From positions 3,658,001 to 3,722,000 of the forward strand of contig JBAGRP010000001.1 in NCBI GenBank assembly GCA_036924855.1: a stretch of 64,000 bases of DNA. Direction: 5' to 3'. The first letter of the stretch is position 1; each line of letters starts with the position of its first letter. Of this stretch, positions 53,805 through 63,023 are shown in pieces. This stretch comes from Nitrobacteraceae bacterium AZCC 2146. GTDB taxonomy: Bacteria > Pseudomonadota > Alphaproteobacteria > Rhizobiales > Xanthobacteraceae. A model generated the notes under the pieces. That model saw nothing but the letters and a program-made list of their open reading frames with translations, did no database searches and had not been told where the DNA came from. The position numbers and the translations under genes were made by a program.

Positions 53805-54556
53805 TGGATGCCACCGTACAACGTCACCAGACCCTGCGCGTCCGTCACGAACTACGTCGACGCATGCTGACCGTGACCACCATCGAACGACTGACGCCGC
53901 ACATGCTACGGATTGGATTCACCTCGCCGGAGCTACATGATTTCGTCAGCCCGTCGCATGACGATCACATCAAGCTGTTCTTCCCGACAGACGGCGCGCC
54001 TGCGATGCGCGACTTTACGCCGCGGCGATTCGACACCGGTCAGCACACGCTGCTGATCGATTTCGCGTTGCATGAGGCCGGACCGGCGACGCAGTGGGCT
54101 GCGACGGCGAAGGTTGGCGATACGCTGCAAATCGGCGGCCCGCGCGGCTCTTCGGTGGTGCCCGACGATTTCGACTGGTACCTGCTGATCGGCGACGAAA
54201 CCGCGCTGCCCGCGATCGGACGGCGCGTCGAAGAACTGCGGCCGAACGTATCGGTCACGACCTTCGTGGTCGGCGGCGCCGGCGAGACCCAGCATTTCGA
54301 AACACGCGCTTCATGGACGCCGCACTGGGTTTCGCGCGGTGCGGCAACCGACGACACCGAACTGCTCCGCGCCGCGCTGGCCGAACATCCCTTGCCCAAG
54401 GGCGAAGGCTTCGTCTGGATTGCGGCGGAAGCCTCCGTCGCACGCAGCCTGCGCCATTACATCATGGACGAACGCGGCCATCCCCGCGAATGGACCAAGG
54501 CCGCCGGCTACTGGAAGCGCGGACAGGCCGATGCCCATGAGAAGATCGAGGACTAG
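53804..54556 (+). CDS. Siderophore-interacting protein / NADPH-dependent ferric-chelate reductase (YqjH-like)
   Basis: ATG 53804 overlaps the repressor stop (TGATG). The 250-residue protein has an FAD-binding barrel (HIKLFFPTDG, then RDFTPRRFD with the RxYT-like motif, then WAATAKVGDTLQIGGPRGS). The NAD(P)H-binding SIP domain follows (DWYLLIGDETALPAIGRRVE, then GEGFVWIAAEASVARSLRHY). It releases iron from ferric siderophores in the cytosol. It is co-transcribed with the YqjI-like repressor. The IS630 element begins right at its stop codon, but the reading frame is complete. Confidence 0.92.
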   Translation: MDATVQRHQTLRVRHELRRRMLTVTTIERLTPHMLRIGFTSPELHDFVSPSHDDHIKLFFPTDGAPAMRDFTPRRFDTGQHTLLIDFALHEAGPATQWAATAKVGDTLQIGGPRGSSVVPDDFDWYLLIGDETALPAIGRRVEELRPNVSVTTFVVGGAGETQHFETRASWTPHWVSRGAATDDTELLRAALAEHPLPKGEGFVWIAAEASVARSLRHYIMDERGHPREWTKAAGYWKRGQADAHEKIED

Positions 54557-55602
54557 AGCGTGATTGCCTCACGTTGAAGCGTATCCGGAGTTTGTCAAAT
54601 AGTTCGCGCATTCTTGAGGGCTGAAGGCGCTGAGGAGCGCTCCGATCCTGCGCCACGTGGCTTCGACGGTTCGTTCTGCGGCCTTGCGCAGCAGGGTTTT
54701 GAGCTTGGCAAACATCTGCTCGATCGGGTTGAGATCTGGACTGTAAGGCGGAAGGAAGAACAGCTTCGCGCCGGCCGCGCGGATCGCGCGGCGAACGGCC
54801 TTTCCCTTGTGGCTGCCGAGATTGTCGATGACGACGATGTCACCCGGCTTCAGGGCTGGGACCAGCACCTGCTCGACATAAGCAAGGAAGCTGTCGCCGT
54901 TGATCGGCCCGTCGATCACGCAGGGAGCGTCGATGCGATCCGAGCGCAGCGCTGCCAGGAAGGTCAGGGTTTGCCAATGACCGTGCGGCACCTTCGCGAC
55001 CAGCCGTTCGCCACGTGGCGCCCGGCCATGGGTGCGCGTCATGTTGGTCTTGGCCCAGGTCTCATCGATAAAGACGAGGCGGCCTGGATCGAGCTTGTTT
55101 TGCAGGCGCTTCCATCGCGCCCGCCGCCTTGCCACGTCCGGGCGATCCTGCTCGCTGGCGTGAAGGCTTTTTTTTGAAGCTGATGCCTTCATGCTCGAAG
55201 AAGTGCCACACCGCATAATAGCTGACCTTGATGCCGCGCCCGGCAAGCTCCGCCACCAGCGCCCGCAACGTCACATCAGGCTGATCGGCAAGGCGTTTCA
55301 GCAGCCAGTCCCGCTGGTCGGCCAGCGCATAGGGTCGATTGCCACCCATAGGGCGGGCCGCGGGGCTTCCGGTGGCGCGTGCGCGTTGCGACCATTTCAC
55401 CGCACTCGCCACGCTCACCTTGAAGAGCGCGGCTACCTTCCGGCAGCTCTCGCCCGCCGCAACCGCCGCCACAACGCGTTCACGAAGATCCAGAGAATAA
55501 GCGCGGGCCATCGATGCTGCCTCCCGTTCAGACAGCACCTCTGAATCACACTCCACCAGATTTGGGAATCCCAAACCGATTCAGGTCAACGCGATCATGC
55601 TC
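54556..55602 (-). mobile_element. IS630-family insertion sequence
   Basis: The element of 1047 bp is bounded by TA dinucleotides at 54554-54555 and 55603-55604, as expected for IS630/Tc1-type insertion. Terminal inverted repeats are short and imperfect: GAGCGTGAT at the left and GAGCATGAT (complement of 55594-55602) at the right. A single transposase reading region fills it on the minus strand. Confidence 0.85.
54569..55511 (-). CDS. IS630 family transposase, two frames joined at an A8 run
   Basis: The N-terminal half (ATG 55511; YSLDLRERVVAAVAAGESCRK, HTH; quoted in part: LRERVVAAVAAGESCRK) and the C-terminal DDE half are in different frames. The second half has VFIDETW, VVIDNLGSHKGK and YSPDLNPIEQMFAKLK. 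They meet at eight A on the sense strand (complement of 55168-55175). The shift needed is +1 (or -2): GISFKK leads into SLHASEQDRPDVARRR. IS630 elements often use programmed slippage at such runs, so this copy may be active; a fortuitous deletion is the alternative. Confidence 0.82.
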
Positions 55603-55641
55603 TAGGCGGCGGCAGCAAGCTCAAGGGGGCGTTAAGCAAGT

Positions 55642-55761
55642 CGTCATCGCGAGCCAACGGGTCGGCGCAGAGCGCCGCCCGATGACAGGCTCCGCGAAGC
55701 AATCCAGTCTTTGCAGCAGCAAAGACTGGATTGCTTCGTCGCAAGTGCTCCTCGCAATGAC
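55642..55761. repeat. Dispersed palindromic repeat, family C
   Basis: CGTCATCGCGAG and CTCGCAATGAC form the outer arms; GCGAAGCAATCCAGTCTTTG (55692-55711) pairs with its near-complement at 55717-55738. Related to 23967-24050 and 62916-63006. It occupies the 286-base gap between the IS and accA; no other feature was seen there. Confidence 0.75.
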
Positions 55762-55890
55762 AAACTAAAAATCAACCTGTTGATTTAACAGACTTAATCA
55801 TCTCACTCCGGCTTGACTCACCACCCCATTTGACTTGAAAAGCCTGCGACGGCAGTTTCGCCCGCCATGCCCTGTCCCCATATCCGGTGA

Positions 55891-56853
55891 ATGACCGAAT
55901 CCATGCGCTCTTATCTCGACTTCGAAAAGCCCGTCGCCGAACTTGATTCCAAGGTCGACGAACTGCGCGCGCTAGCCGCCGGCGGCAGCGATATCGGCGA
56001 AGAGATCATTCGCATCGAGGACAAGGCGGCGAGCGCGTTGCATGAGCTGTATGCCAATCTGACGCCGTGGCAGAAGACGCAGGTCGCGCGACATCCGCAG
56101 CGGCCGCATTGCATGAACTATGTGGAAGCGCTGATCACCGAATTCACGCCGCTCGCCGGCGACCGCAAGTTCGGCGACGATGAAGCGCTGGTCGGCGGCT
56201 TCGGCCGTTTCCGCGGCGAAGCGGTCTGTGTGCTCGGCCAGGAAAAGGGCGCCACCACCGAAAGCCGGCTGAAGCATAATTTCGGCATGGCGCGGCCGGA
56301 AGGCTATCGCAAGGCCGTGCGGCTGATGGAGATGGCCGATCGCTTCGGCATTCCCGTGCTGTCGCTGGTGGATACTGCCGGCGCCTATCCCGGGATCGGC
56401 GCCGAAGAGCGCGGCCAGGCCGAGGCGATTGCCCGCTCGACCGATGCGTGTCTCGGACTCGGCGTCGCCAATGTCGCTGTCATCATCGGCGAAGGCGGCT
56501 CCGGCGGCGCGATTGCGATCGCCACCGCCAGCCGCGTCTTGATGCTGGAGCACGCGATCTACAGCGTGATCTCGCCGGAAGCGGCATCATCGATCCTGTG
56601 GCGCGATTCCACCAAGGCGCAGGAAGCCGCCACCAACATGAAGATCACCGCGCAGGACCTGCAGCGCTTCGGCGTGATCGATCAGGTTCTGAAAGAGCCG
56701 GCCGGCGGCGCACATCGCGATCCCGCCGCCATGATCGCCACCACCGGCGATGCCATCGCCCAGGCCTTCAACGATCTCCGCGGCATGGACGCAGCCACCA
56801 TCCGCCAGCAGCGCCGGCAGAAGTTTCTCGATATCGGGCGCAAGATCGGCTGA
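55891..56853 (+). CDS. accA: Acetyl-CoA carboxylase carboxyltransferase subunit alpha
   Basis: With AccD it transfers the carboxyl group from biotin to acetyl-CoA, the first committed step of fatty acid synthesis. The 320-residue protein has LDFEKPVAELDSKVDEL at the N-terminus, then RHPQRPHCMNYVEALI, GLGVANVAVIIGEGGSGGAI (quoted region ~190-210) and the SVISPEAASSILWRDS segment typical of AccA. It ends before a strong terminator at 56870-56906. Confidence 0.96.
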   Translation: MTESMRSYLDFEKPVAELDSKVDELRALAAGGSDIGEEIIRIEDKAASALHELYANLTPWQKTQVARHPQRPHCMNYVEALITEFTPLAGDRKFGDDEALVGGFGRFRGEAVCVLGQEKGATTESRLKHNFGMARPEGYRKAVRLMEMADRFGIPVLSLVDTAGAYPGIGAEERGQAEAIARSTDACLGLGVANVAVIIGEGGSGGAIAIATASRVLMLEHAIYSVISPEAASSILWRDSTKAQEAATNMKITAQDLQRFGVIDQVLKEPAGGAHRDPAAMIATTGDAIAQAFNDLRGMDAATIRQQRRQKFLDIGRKIG

Positions 56854-56869
56854 GACGCATTTAGTCAGC

Positions 56870-56906
56870 AAAAAGCCCGCCCTCTTCAAAAGAGGGCGGG
56901 CTTTTT
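56870..56906. terminator. Bidirectional Rho-independent terminator (accA / parvulin gene)
   Basis: AAAAAGCCCGCCCTCTT (56870-56886) pairs perfectly with AAGAGGGCGGGCTTTTT (56890-56906) around a CAA loop. T tracts on either strand make it work for both convergent genes. Confidence 0.95.
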
Positions 56907-56916
56907 AGTTTCGAAC

Positions 56917-57852
56917 TTACTTCTTCGCCGGCGCCATCTTGCTGTCGGCGGGCTTCGGCGCCTCAGCGGGCTTGGCCGCATCCGGCTTGGCGTCCGGCGT
57001 CGCGGCGGCCTGGTCCAGGCGCTCGACCTTGGCGCCTTCGCGCAGCTTGGTGACGTAGTCGGCCTGGGCCTTGCGGACCACATAGGTCTCGATCTGCGGC
57101 TTGACCTGCTCGAAGTCCGGCGCCTTGCGGTTGCGCTTTTCCTCGACCTTGATGATGTGCCAGCCGAACTGCGACTTCACGGGATCGGAGATCTTGCCGG
57201 GCTCCAGCGCGAAAGCGACGGCGGAGAATTCCGGCACCATCTGGTCCTTGGTGAAGAAGCCGAGATCGCCGCCATCGGCGGCACCCGGATCCTTCGACTT
57301 CTTCTTGGCGAGCTCGGCGAAGTCGGCGCCCTTCTTCAGCTCGTCCTGGACCGCCTTGGCCTCAGCCTCGGTCTCCACCAGGATGTGGCGGGCGTGGACT
57401 TCGGCTTCGCCGGTGATCTGCTTGGCGGCGTCCTCATAGACCTTCTTCATGTTCTCGTCGGTGGTCGCAGCCTTGCCTTCGCTGGCCAGCAGATTGTCCA
57501 TCAAGAGGCGGTTGCGGGCGAAAGCGAGCCGGGTCTTGAAATCCTCGCGGTCGGCGACCTTCTTGTCCTCGGCGGCCTTGGCGACGATCTTCATGTCGAT
57601 CAGGAACGACAGCACGTTGTCCTTCTTGGTCGCGGGATCCATCTGCGCCAGGCTGGGGCCGAGTTCTTCCTCGGCGATCGCGACGTCGCTCTGGCGGATT
57701 TCAGCGCCGTTGACCTTGGCGAGCACCGGATTGGCGTCCTGCGCATAAACCGGGAAGCTGGCGAGCAATGCCACCGCAAAAGCGCCTGTGACGGCGGCCA
57801 GGGTGAGCCCCGGGCGCTGGCCCGGTTTCTTGTCGGGCGATAGGAAGGTCAT
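56917..57852 (-). CDS. Parvulin-type peptidylprolyl isomerase (PrsA/SurA-like)
   Basis: A periplasmic foldase of 311 residues. A signal peptide (AAVTGAFAVALLASFPVYA) precedes a helical N-domain. The parvulin domain at ~135-230 has VHARHILVETEAEAKAVQ, then GADFAELAKKKSKDPGAA, then GGDLGFFTKDQMVPEFS and FGWHIIKVEEKR. A Lys/Ala/Pro-rich tail follows. AAGGAT is upstream of ATG 57852. It is divergent from secA, so foldase and export motor share an upstream region. Confidence 0.93.
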   Translation of the reverse strand: MTFLSPDKKPGQRPGLTLAAVTGAFAVALLASFPVYAQDANPVLAKVNGAEIRQSDVAIAEEELGPSLAQMDPATKKDNVLSFLIDMKIVAKAAEDKKVADREDFKTRLAFARNRLLMDNLLASEGKAATTDENMKKVYEDAAKQITGEAEVHARHILVETEAEAKAVQDELKKGADFAELAKKKSKDPGAADGGDLGFFTKDQMVPEFSAVAFALEPGKISDPVKSQFGWHIIKVEEKRNRKAPDFEQVKPQIETYVVRKAQADYVTKLREGAKVERLDQAAATPDAKPDAAKPAEAPKPADSKMAPAKK

Positions 57853-57971
57853 GGAAAATCCTTATCTCGGAAGTAGGGCTATTGGGGTCGGCGGGACACT
57901 CACTTAAACTACCCTTCTTGGCAACGCGAAAACTCTGTCAAAATGATGAAATCCTTGACGGGTTCGCGCCG

Positions 57972-58000
57972 TTGACAACCCTCTGCCCCAGCCATATCTC
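57972..58000 (+). promoter_or_regulatory. Candidate promoter of secA
   Basis: TTGACA (57972-57977) and TATCTC (57995-58000) are spaced by 17 bases. The implied leader to the secA ATG is about 190 bases and contains inverted repeats (58002-58012 with 58094-58104). Confidence 0.55.
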
Positions 58001-58196
58001 TCCGAAACCGGGCCGGTGGCGATGGCGCGATTTCGGCTGCGCCGTCACCATTGAACCCCTGGTGGCGCAATTCCCACTCATCTCCGACGGCCTCCCGGTT
58101 TCGGGACCCCTCCGGCGATGCGTCCCGATGGACTGACAGGCGACCCGCTGGACCATCCCACGGCTGAACGCCGAACTGCAAAGACAGGATTTCGTT

Positions 58197-61037
58197 ATGA
58201 TCGGCGCGCTCGCCCGCAAGTTCTTCGGCTCCGCCAATGACCGCCGCATCAAGGCCTACCAATCGCGCGTCGATGCCATCAACGCGATGGAGGCGGAAAT
58301 CGCCGCGCTTTCCGACGAGGCGCTGAAGGCCCGCACCGCCGAGTTCCGCGCGCAGATTGCCGCCGGCAAGACCCTCGACGAATTGCTGGTTCCCGCTTTC
58401 GCCACCGTCCGCGAAGCCGCCAAGCGCACCCTCGGCCAGCGTCACTTCGACGTCCAGCTGATCGGCGGCATGGTGCTGCATGAGGGCGACATCGCCGAGA
58501 TGAAGACCGGCGAAGGCAAGACACTGGTCGCAACCCTGGCGGTGTATCTCAACGCACTGGCTGGCAAGGGCGTCCACGTCGTCACGGTCAATGATTACCT
58601 CGCCAAGCGCGACTCCGACTGGATGGGCCAGATCTACGGCTTCCTCGGCCTCACCACCGGCGTGATCGTGCATGGCCTCGACGACGCCGAGCGCCAGGCC
58701 GCCTATGCCTGCGACATTACCTACGGCACCAACAACGAATACGGCTTCGATTACCTGCGCGACAACATGAAGTACCGGCTGGAGGACATGGTCCAGCGCG
58801 GCCACTTCTACGCCATCGTCGACGAAGTCGACTCGATCCTGATCGACGAAGCCCGCACCCCCCTGATCATCTCCGGCCCGCTCGACGACCGCTCGGAGTT
58901 CTACAACACCATCGACACCTTCCTGCCGAAGCTGGAAAAGGTCACCGACTTCGAAGTCGACGAGAAGCAGCGCACGGTGACGCTGACCGAAGCCGGCATG
59001 GAGAATATCGAGACGCTGCTGCGCGACGCCGGCCAGCTCAAGGGCGATACCCTGTATGACGTCGAGAACGTCTCCGTCGTGCATCACATCAACCAGGCGC
59101 TGCGCGCGCATTCGCTGTTCCAGCGCGACAAGGACTACATCGTCCGCGACGACGAGGTGATCATCATCGACGAGTTCACCGGCCGCATGATGCAGGGCCG
59201 GCGCTATTCCGAAGGTCTGCACCAGGCGCTGGAAGCCAAGGAACACGTCACCGTCCAGCCGGAAAACCAGACGCTGGCCTCGATCACCTTCCAGAATTAC
59301 TTCCGGATGTACGAGAAGCTGGCCGGCATGACCGGCACTGCGCTGACCGAAGCCGACGAATTGTTCGACATCTACAAGCTCGAAGTGGTCGAAGTCCCGA
59401 CCAATGTCGGCATCGGCCGCCTCGACGAGGACGACGAGGTCTATCGCACCCAGAACGAGAAGCACGCCGCCATCCTGGCCGAGATCGAGCGCGCCAATGC
59501 GCGGATGCAGCCGGTGCTGGTCGGCACGGCGTCGATCGAGAAGTCCGAAGTGCTCGGCGAGTATCTTTTGAAGAACGGCTACAAGCAGGTCGACTTCGGT
59601 AATCCGAAAGCGATGGAGAAGCTGTATGCCGCCGCGCGCGCCGGCAAGCCGGCAAAACTGTTCGCGGTGCTGAATGCGCGCTTCCACGAGCAGGAAGCCT
59701 ATATCGTCGCCGAAGCCGGCGTGCCCGGCGCCATCACCATCGCCACCAACATGGCCGGCCGCGGCACCGACATCAAACTCGGCGGCTCCGTGGAAATGCG
59801 TGCGGCGATCGAGACCGCCGACATCGCCGATGAAGCCGAGAAGGCCGCCAAGATCGAGCAGATCAAGGCCGAGATCGCTGATTTCCGCGAGCGGGTCCTG
59901 AAGGCGCAGGACGTGGCCGAGATCGAGCCCGCCAAGGGCAGCAAGCCGGCGAAGACCGTGACCCGGCCCGGCGGCCTCTACATCATCGGCTCCGAGCGCC
60001 ATGAGTCGCGCCGCATCGACAACCAGCTGCGCGGCCGCTCCGGCCGTCAGGGCGATCCCGGCCGCTCGAAATTCTTCCTGTCGCTGGAAGACGACCTGAT
60101 GCGGATCTTCGGCTCCGACCGGCTCGACAGCATGCTGACACGGCTGGGCCTGAAGGAAGGCGAAGCTATCATCCATCCGTGGATCAACAAGGCACTGGAA
60201 AAGGCACAGCAGAAGGTCGAGGCGCGCAACTTCGACATCCGCAAGAACCTGCTGAAATACGACGACGTCCAGAACGACCAGCGCAAGGTGATCTTCGACC
60301 AGCGCGTCGATCTGATGAAGAACGACAGCGTCGCCGAGACCGTCGCCGACATGCGCCGCGCCTTTGTCGAGGACCTTGTCACCAAGCACGTGCCGGAAAA
60401 CCAGTATGCCGAGCAGTGGGATGTCGCGGGCCTCAAGGAAGAGCTGAAGCGCGTCCTCGACCTCGATCTTCCGGTCGACGAATGGGCCAAGGAAGAAGGC
60501 ATCGCCGACGAGGAATTGCTGGATCGCATCGAGCAGCGCGCCGACGAGCACATGGCCGCCAAGGTGGCGCAGTGGGGTCCCGACGTGATGCGCTACGTCG
60601 AGAAGACGATTCTTTTGCAAACGCTGGATCACCTGTGGCGCGAACATCTGGTGATGCTCGACCATCTGCGCCAGGTGATCGGCCTGCGCGGCTACGGCCA
60701 GCGCGATCCGCTGCAGGAATACAAGGCGGAAGCGTTCAACCTGTTCGAGGCGATGATCGCGAACCTGCGCGAGGCTGTCACTGCGCAGCTGATGCGCGTC
60801 GAAATCGTGCCGCCGGACGTGCAGCCCGAACTGCCGACGATGGAAGCGCACAAGCTCGATCCCAACACCGGCGAAGACGAGATGGCCTTCGCCGGCGCCT
60901 CGCTGGCGCTCGCGGGCCCCGAGGCCGTCGCGCGCGATCCGAACAAGCCCGACACCTGGGGCAAGGTCGGCCGCAACGAGGACTGCCCGTGTGGCTCCGG
61001 CAAGAAGTACAAGCACTGCCACGGGCGGTATGCGTGA
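58197..61037 (+). CDS. secA: Preprotein translocase subunit SecA
   Basis: The ATPase motor that pushes unfolded preproteins through SecYEG. The 946-residue protein has a Walker A at MKTGEGKT (~101-108), the [19 protein letters not shown] box, [32 protein letters not shown], and [11 protein letters not shown] of NBD2. The C-terminal zinc/SecB-binding motif is [14 protein letters not shown]. All motor motifs are intact. The leader is long, and the parvulin gene is divergent. Confidence 0.98.
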   Translation: MIGALARKFFGSANDRRIKAYQSRVDAINAMEAEIAALSDEALKARTAEFRAQIAAGKTLDELLVPAFATVREAAKRTLGQRHFDVQLIGGMVLHEGDIAEMKTGEGKTLVATLAVYLNALAGKGVHVVTVNDYLAKRDSDWMGQIYGFLGLTTGVIVHGLDDAERQAAYACDITYGTNNEYGFDYLRDNMKYRLEDMVQRGHFYAIVDEVDSILIDEARTPLIISGPLDDRSEFYNTIDTFLPKLEKVTDFEVDEKQRTVTLTEAGMENIETLLRDAGQLKGDTLYDVENVSVVHHINQALRAHSLFQRDKDYIVRDDEVIIIDEFTGRMMQGRRYSEGLHQALEAKEHVTVQPENQTLASITFQNYFRMYEKLAGMTGTALTEADELFDIYKLEVVEVPTNVGIGRLDEDDEVYRTQNEKHAAILAEIERANARMQPVLVGTASIEKSEVLGEYLLKNGYKQVDFGNPKAMEKLYAAARAGKPAKLFAVLNARFHEQEAYIVAEAGVPGAITIATNMAGRGTDIKLGGSVEMRAAIETADIADEAEKAAKIEQIKAEIADFRERVLKAQDVAEIEPAKGSKPAKTVTRPGGLYIIGSERHESRRIDNQLRGRSGRQGDPGRSKFFLSLEDDLMRIFGSDRLDSMLTRLGLKEGEAIIHPWINKALEKAQQKVEARNFDIRKNLLKYDDVQNDQRKVIFDQRVDLMKNDSVAETVADMRRAFVEDLVTKHVPENQYAEQWDVAGLKEELKRVLDLDLPVDEWAKEEGIADEELLDRIEQRADEHMAAKVAQWGPDVMRYVEKTILLQTLDHLWREHLVMLDHLRQVIGLRGYGQRDPLQEYKAEAFNLFEAMIANLREAVTAQLMRVEIVPPDVQPELPTMEAHKLDPNTGEDEMAFAGASLALAGPEAVARDPNKPDTWGKVGRNEDCPCGSGKKYKHCHGRYA

Positions 61038-61047
61038 GCTGACGTAG

Positions 61048-61080
61048 GGTGGGCATAGGCGCATTTGCGCCGTGCCCGCC
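61048..61080. repeat. Hairpin repeat downstream of secA
   Basis: GGTGGGCA (61048-61055) pairs with TGCCCGCC (61073-61080), and GGCGCA with TGCGCC inside it, giving one long hairpin just after the secA stop. It lacks a T tract, so it is more likely a dispersed repeat than a terminator, though it may protect the mRNA 3' end. Confidence 0.5.
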
Positions 61081-61200
61081 ACCGCGCGTCACCAAGATCA
61101 GCTTTCAGAGATTATCGGCTGCGGTGGGCACGCGGAGTTCACCATCGGGCGCGCATTCGCGCGACCCGGTGATTTTTCGCCCTGCATCACCCTGCGGCGT

Positions 61201-62652
61201 TTACCGGATCGCCGAGAAGCGGCTGTCGAACGAGTTCGCGGGCACCACCGCGGCAGAACCGGCCATCGCGTTGCCGGTGGCGACGGGCTGCTGATCCGCC
61301 GACACCGTCGGCTTCAGCGGCGGACGGGGCGTGGCGGTAGCGACCTTGGCGTCGGCGGACGTCAACACCGGCTTTGGCGCCACGGCGGGCTTGCTGGCCT
61401 GGATCACCTTCGGCTTCGCCGGGACCGGCGTCTGGGTTGTCGTGGTGGTCGCTGTGGTTTCCGAACCACCGATGCCGACCTTTTTCGCCAGATTGCTGAA
61501 GAAGCCGCCGTCCGGCGACGCCGAGGCAACACGGGTCGGCGTGACGGCAACTACCGGCTCATCGGAGGATGCGAACAGCGACGCCGATGTCGGCGCGATG
61601 TTCGGCTTCGGCGGATTGACGTGCGACGGAATGGTGCCCGGCGCGCGGGCGAAGGCGACGCTCTGCATGCCCGGCACCTCCGGATCCGACAGGCCGGTGG
61701 AGCCGTCCGGCAGCTTCGACGCGAACACCTTGTTCATGCCGCCGTCGATGTCGGGGCGGCGCGCCGCGACCGGAGTGCCCTTGGCAATCAGTTCGGCGGT
61801 CCTGGCGTCGTCCTGGCGCTGTTTCTCGCTGACGGCATCGGCGATCTCCGGCGGAATGATATAGGCCGGGCATTTGGCCGAGGCATTGAATACCAGCGGC
61901 TTCGACGAATTCGCAGGCTGCGCCGGATCGAACACATACTTCTGCTCGCAGAACTCGACCTTCGGCTCCTGCTTCGTCACTTCGAAATGATCGTAGCCTT
62001 CCTTGATCATCTTCCAGAACGGCATGTTCGGATTGTTGCGATGCTTCGCCATGTTCACCGGCGTCATCTTGAACGGATAGGCCTGGAACTGGAACGAGCG
62101 TTGACCTCCGAAGAAGGATTCCCGGCCGAGCGAATAAATCTCGGCGATCTGTTCGTCGGTCATCGCGTAGCAGCCGCGCGAGGAGCAATCCCCGTGCACC
62201 ATCAGTTCAGAGCCGGTACGTCCCAGCGATTTGTCGAACGCATTGGGGAAACCGGTGTTGAACGAAAGGTAGTAGGCCGACTTCGGATTCATCTGCGCCG
62301 GCGAGATCGCGTAGAAGCCCTCTGGCGCCTGGCGGTCGCCTTCCTTGACCTTGGGGCCGAGATCGCCGGACCAGCGGCAGATCGGATAGGTCTTCAGCAG
62401 TGCGAACTGGCCTGAGCGCGTCTGCTTCCAGACTTCGAGCTCGGCCTCCTGCTTGAACAGCCGCACCAGCATCGGCGACTGCAGGTCCATGTCCTTGGCC
62501 TGCATCTCGGCAACGAGCTTTTCCGGAACCGGCTTGTTGGCCTTGGCGTTGCTGGCGAGCGAAACTTCGTCGGTGTTGCATCCAGCCAGCGCAAGGCCTG
62601 CTGCGAGCACAGCCGAAGTGATCAGCGCGCGAACGAGCGTGCGATTTATCAA
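61201..62652 (-). CDS. L,D-transpeptidase family lipoprotein (YafK-like)
   Basis: The start is TTG 62652, supported by GGAG 7 bases upstream; the frame is open to 62709. A signal with lipobox (LALAGC) predicts a lipoprotein. The YkuD-type domain shows ICRWSGDLGPKVKEGDRQAP, then AYYLSFNTGFPNAFDK, and the active-site motif HGDCSSRGCYAM near residues 150-160. The C-terminal ~200 residues are Pro/Thr/Ala-rich and probably disordered. It would cross-link or modify peptidoglycan with L,D linkages. It converges on secA. Confidence 0.88.
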   Translation of the reverse strand: MINRTLVRALITSAVLAAGLALAGCNTDEVSLASNAKANKPVPEKLVAEMQAKDMDLQSPMLVRLFKQEAELEVWKQTRSGQFALLKTYPICRWSGDLGPKVKEGDRQAPEGFYAISPAQMNPKSAYYLSFNTGFPNAFDKSLGRTGSELMVHGDCSSRGCYAMTDEQIAEIYSLGRESFFGGQRSFQFQAYPFKMTPVNMAKHRNNPNMPFWKMIKEGYDHFEVTKQEPKVEFCEQKYVFDPAQPANSSKPLVFNASAKCPAYIIPPEIADAVSEKQRQDDARTAELIAKGTPVAARRPDIDGGMNKVFASKLPDGSTGLSDPEVPGMQSVAFARAPGTIPSHVNPPKPNIAPTSASLFASSDEPVVAVTPTRVASASPDGGFFSNLAKKVGIGGSETTATTTTTQTPVPAKPKVIQASKPAVAPKPVLTSADAKVATATPRPPLKPTVSADQQPVATGNAMAGSAAVVPANSFDSRFSAIR

Positions 62653-62915
62653 AGCGAAGCTCCGCAGCCGATGGGCAAATCTACCCCCAAAACAATCGTC
62701 CACGCCCAAAGCCGTGAACGCAGAATATCCCCAAGTACCCCTGCTCGCAAGCCGAACGGCCGCGGCGCAGGGCTCCGGATACCCTTGGTCCTGAGACGTT
62801 AAAACTTCGTGCCGGGCCGAATTGCGGCCGAAACCGCAGATTGGCGAAATAAAGGCAGGCGATTGCGGGCATGTTTAATAAATTGCCACCCGGCGCTGGG
62901 CGCCAGCCCCTCCCC

Positions 62916-63006
62916 CGTCATTGCGAGCTCTGAGCGAAGCAATCCAGAAAGCCGCGAGCGCCGAAAGAACTGGATTGCTTCGTCGCAAGGGCTCCTCGCA
63001 ATGACG
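62916..63006. repeat. Dispersed palindromic repeat, family C
   Basis: CGTCATTGCGAG and CTCGCAATGACG are the outer arms; GCGAAGCAATCCAG and CTGGATTGCTTCGTCG the inner ones. Compare 23967-24050. It lies in the 371-base gap between the DnaJ gene and the transpeptidase; the rest of that gap (62653-62915) holds no visible gene. Confidence 0.78.
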
Positions 63007-63023
63007 ATAGGGACGGAGCCCCC

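Noticed and set aside
57909..61082. A very long open frame (over 1000 codons) on the minus strand across secA
   Set aside because: It mirrors the codon structure of secA in high-GC DNA, has no recognisable domain, and secA on the plus strand is unmistakable.
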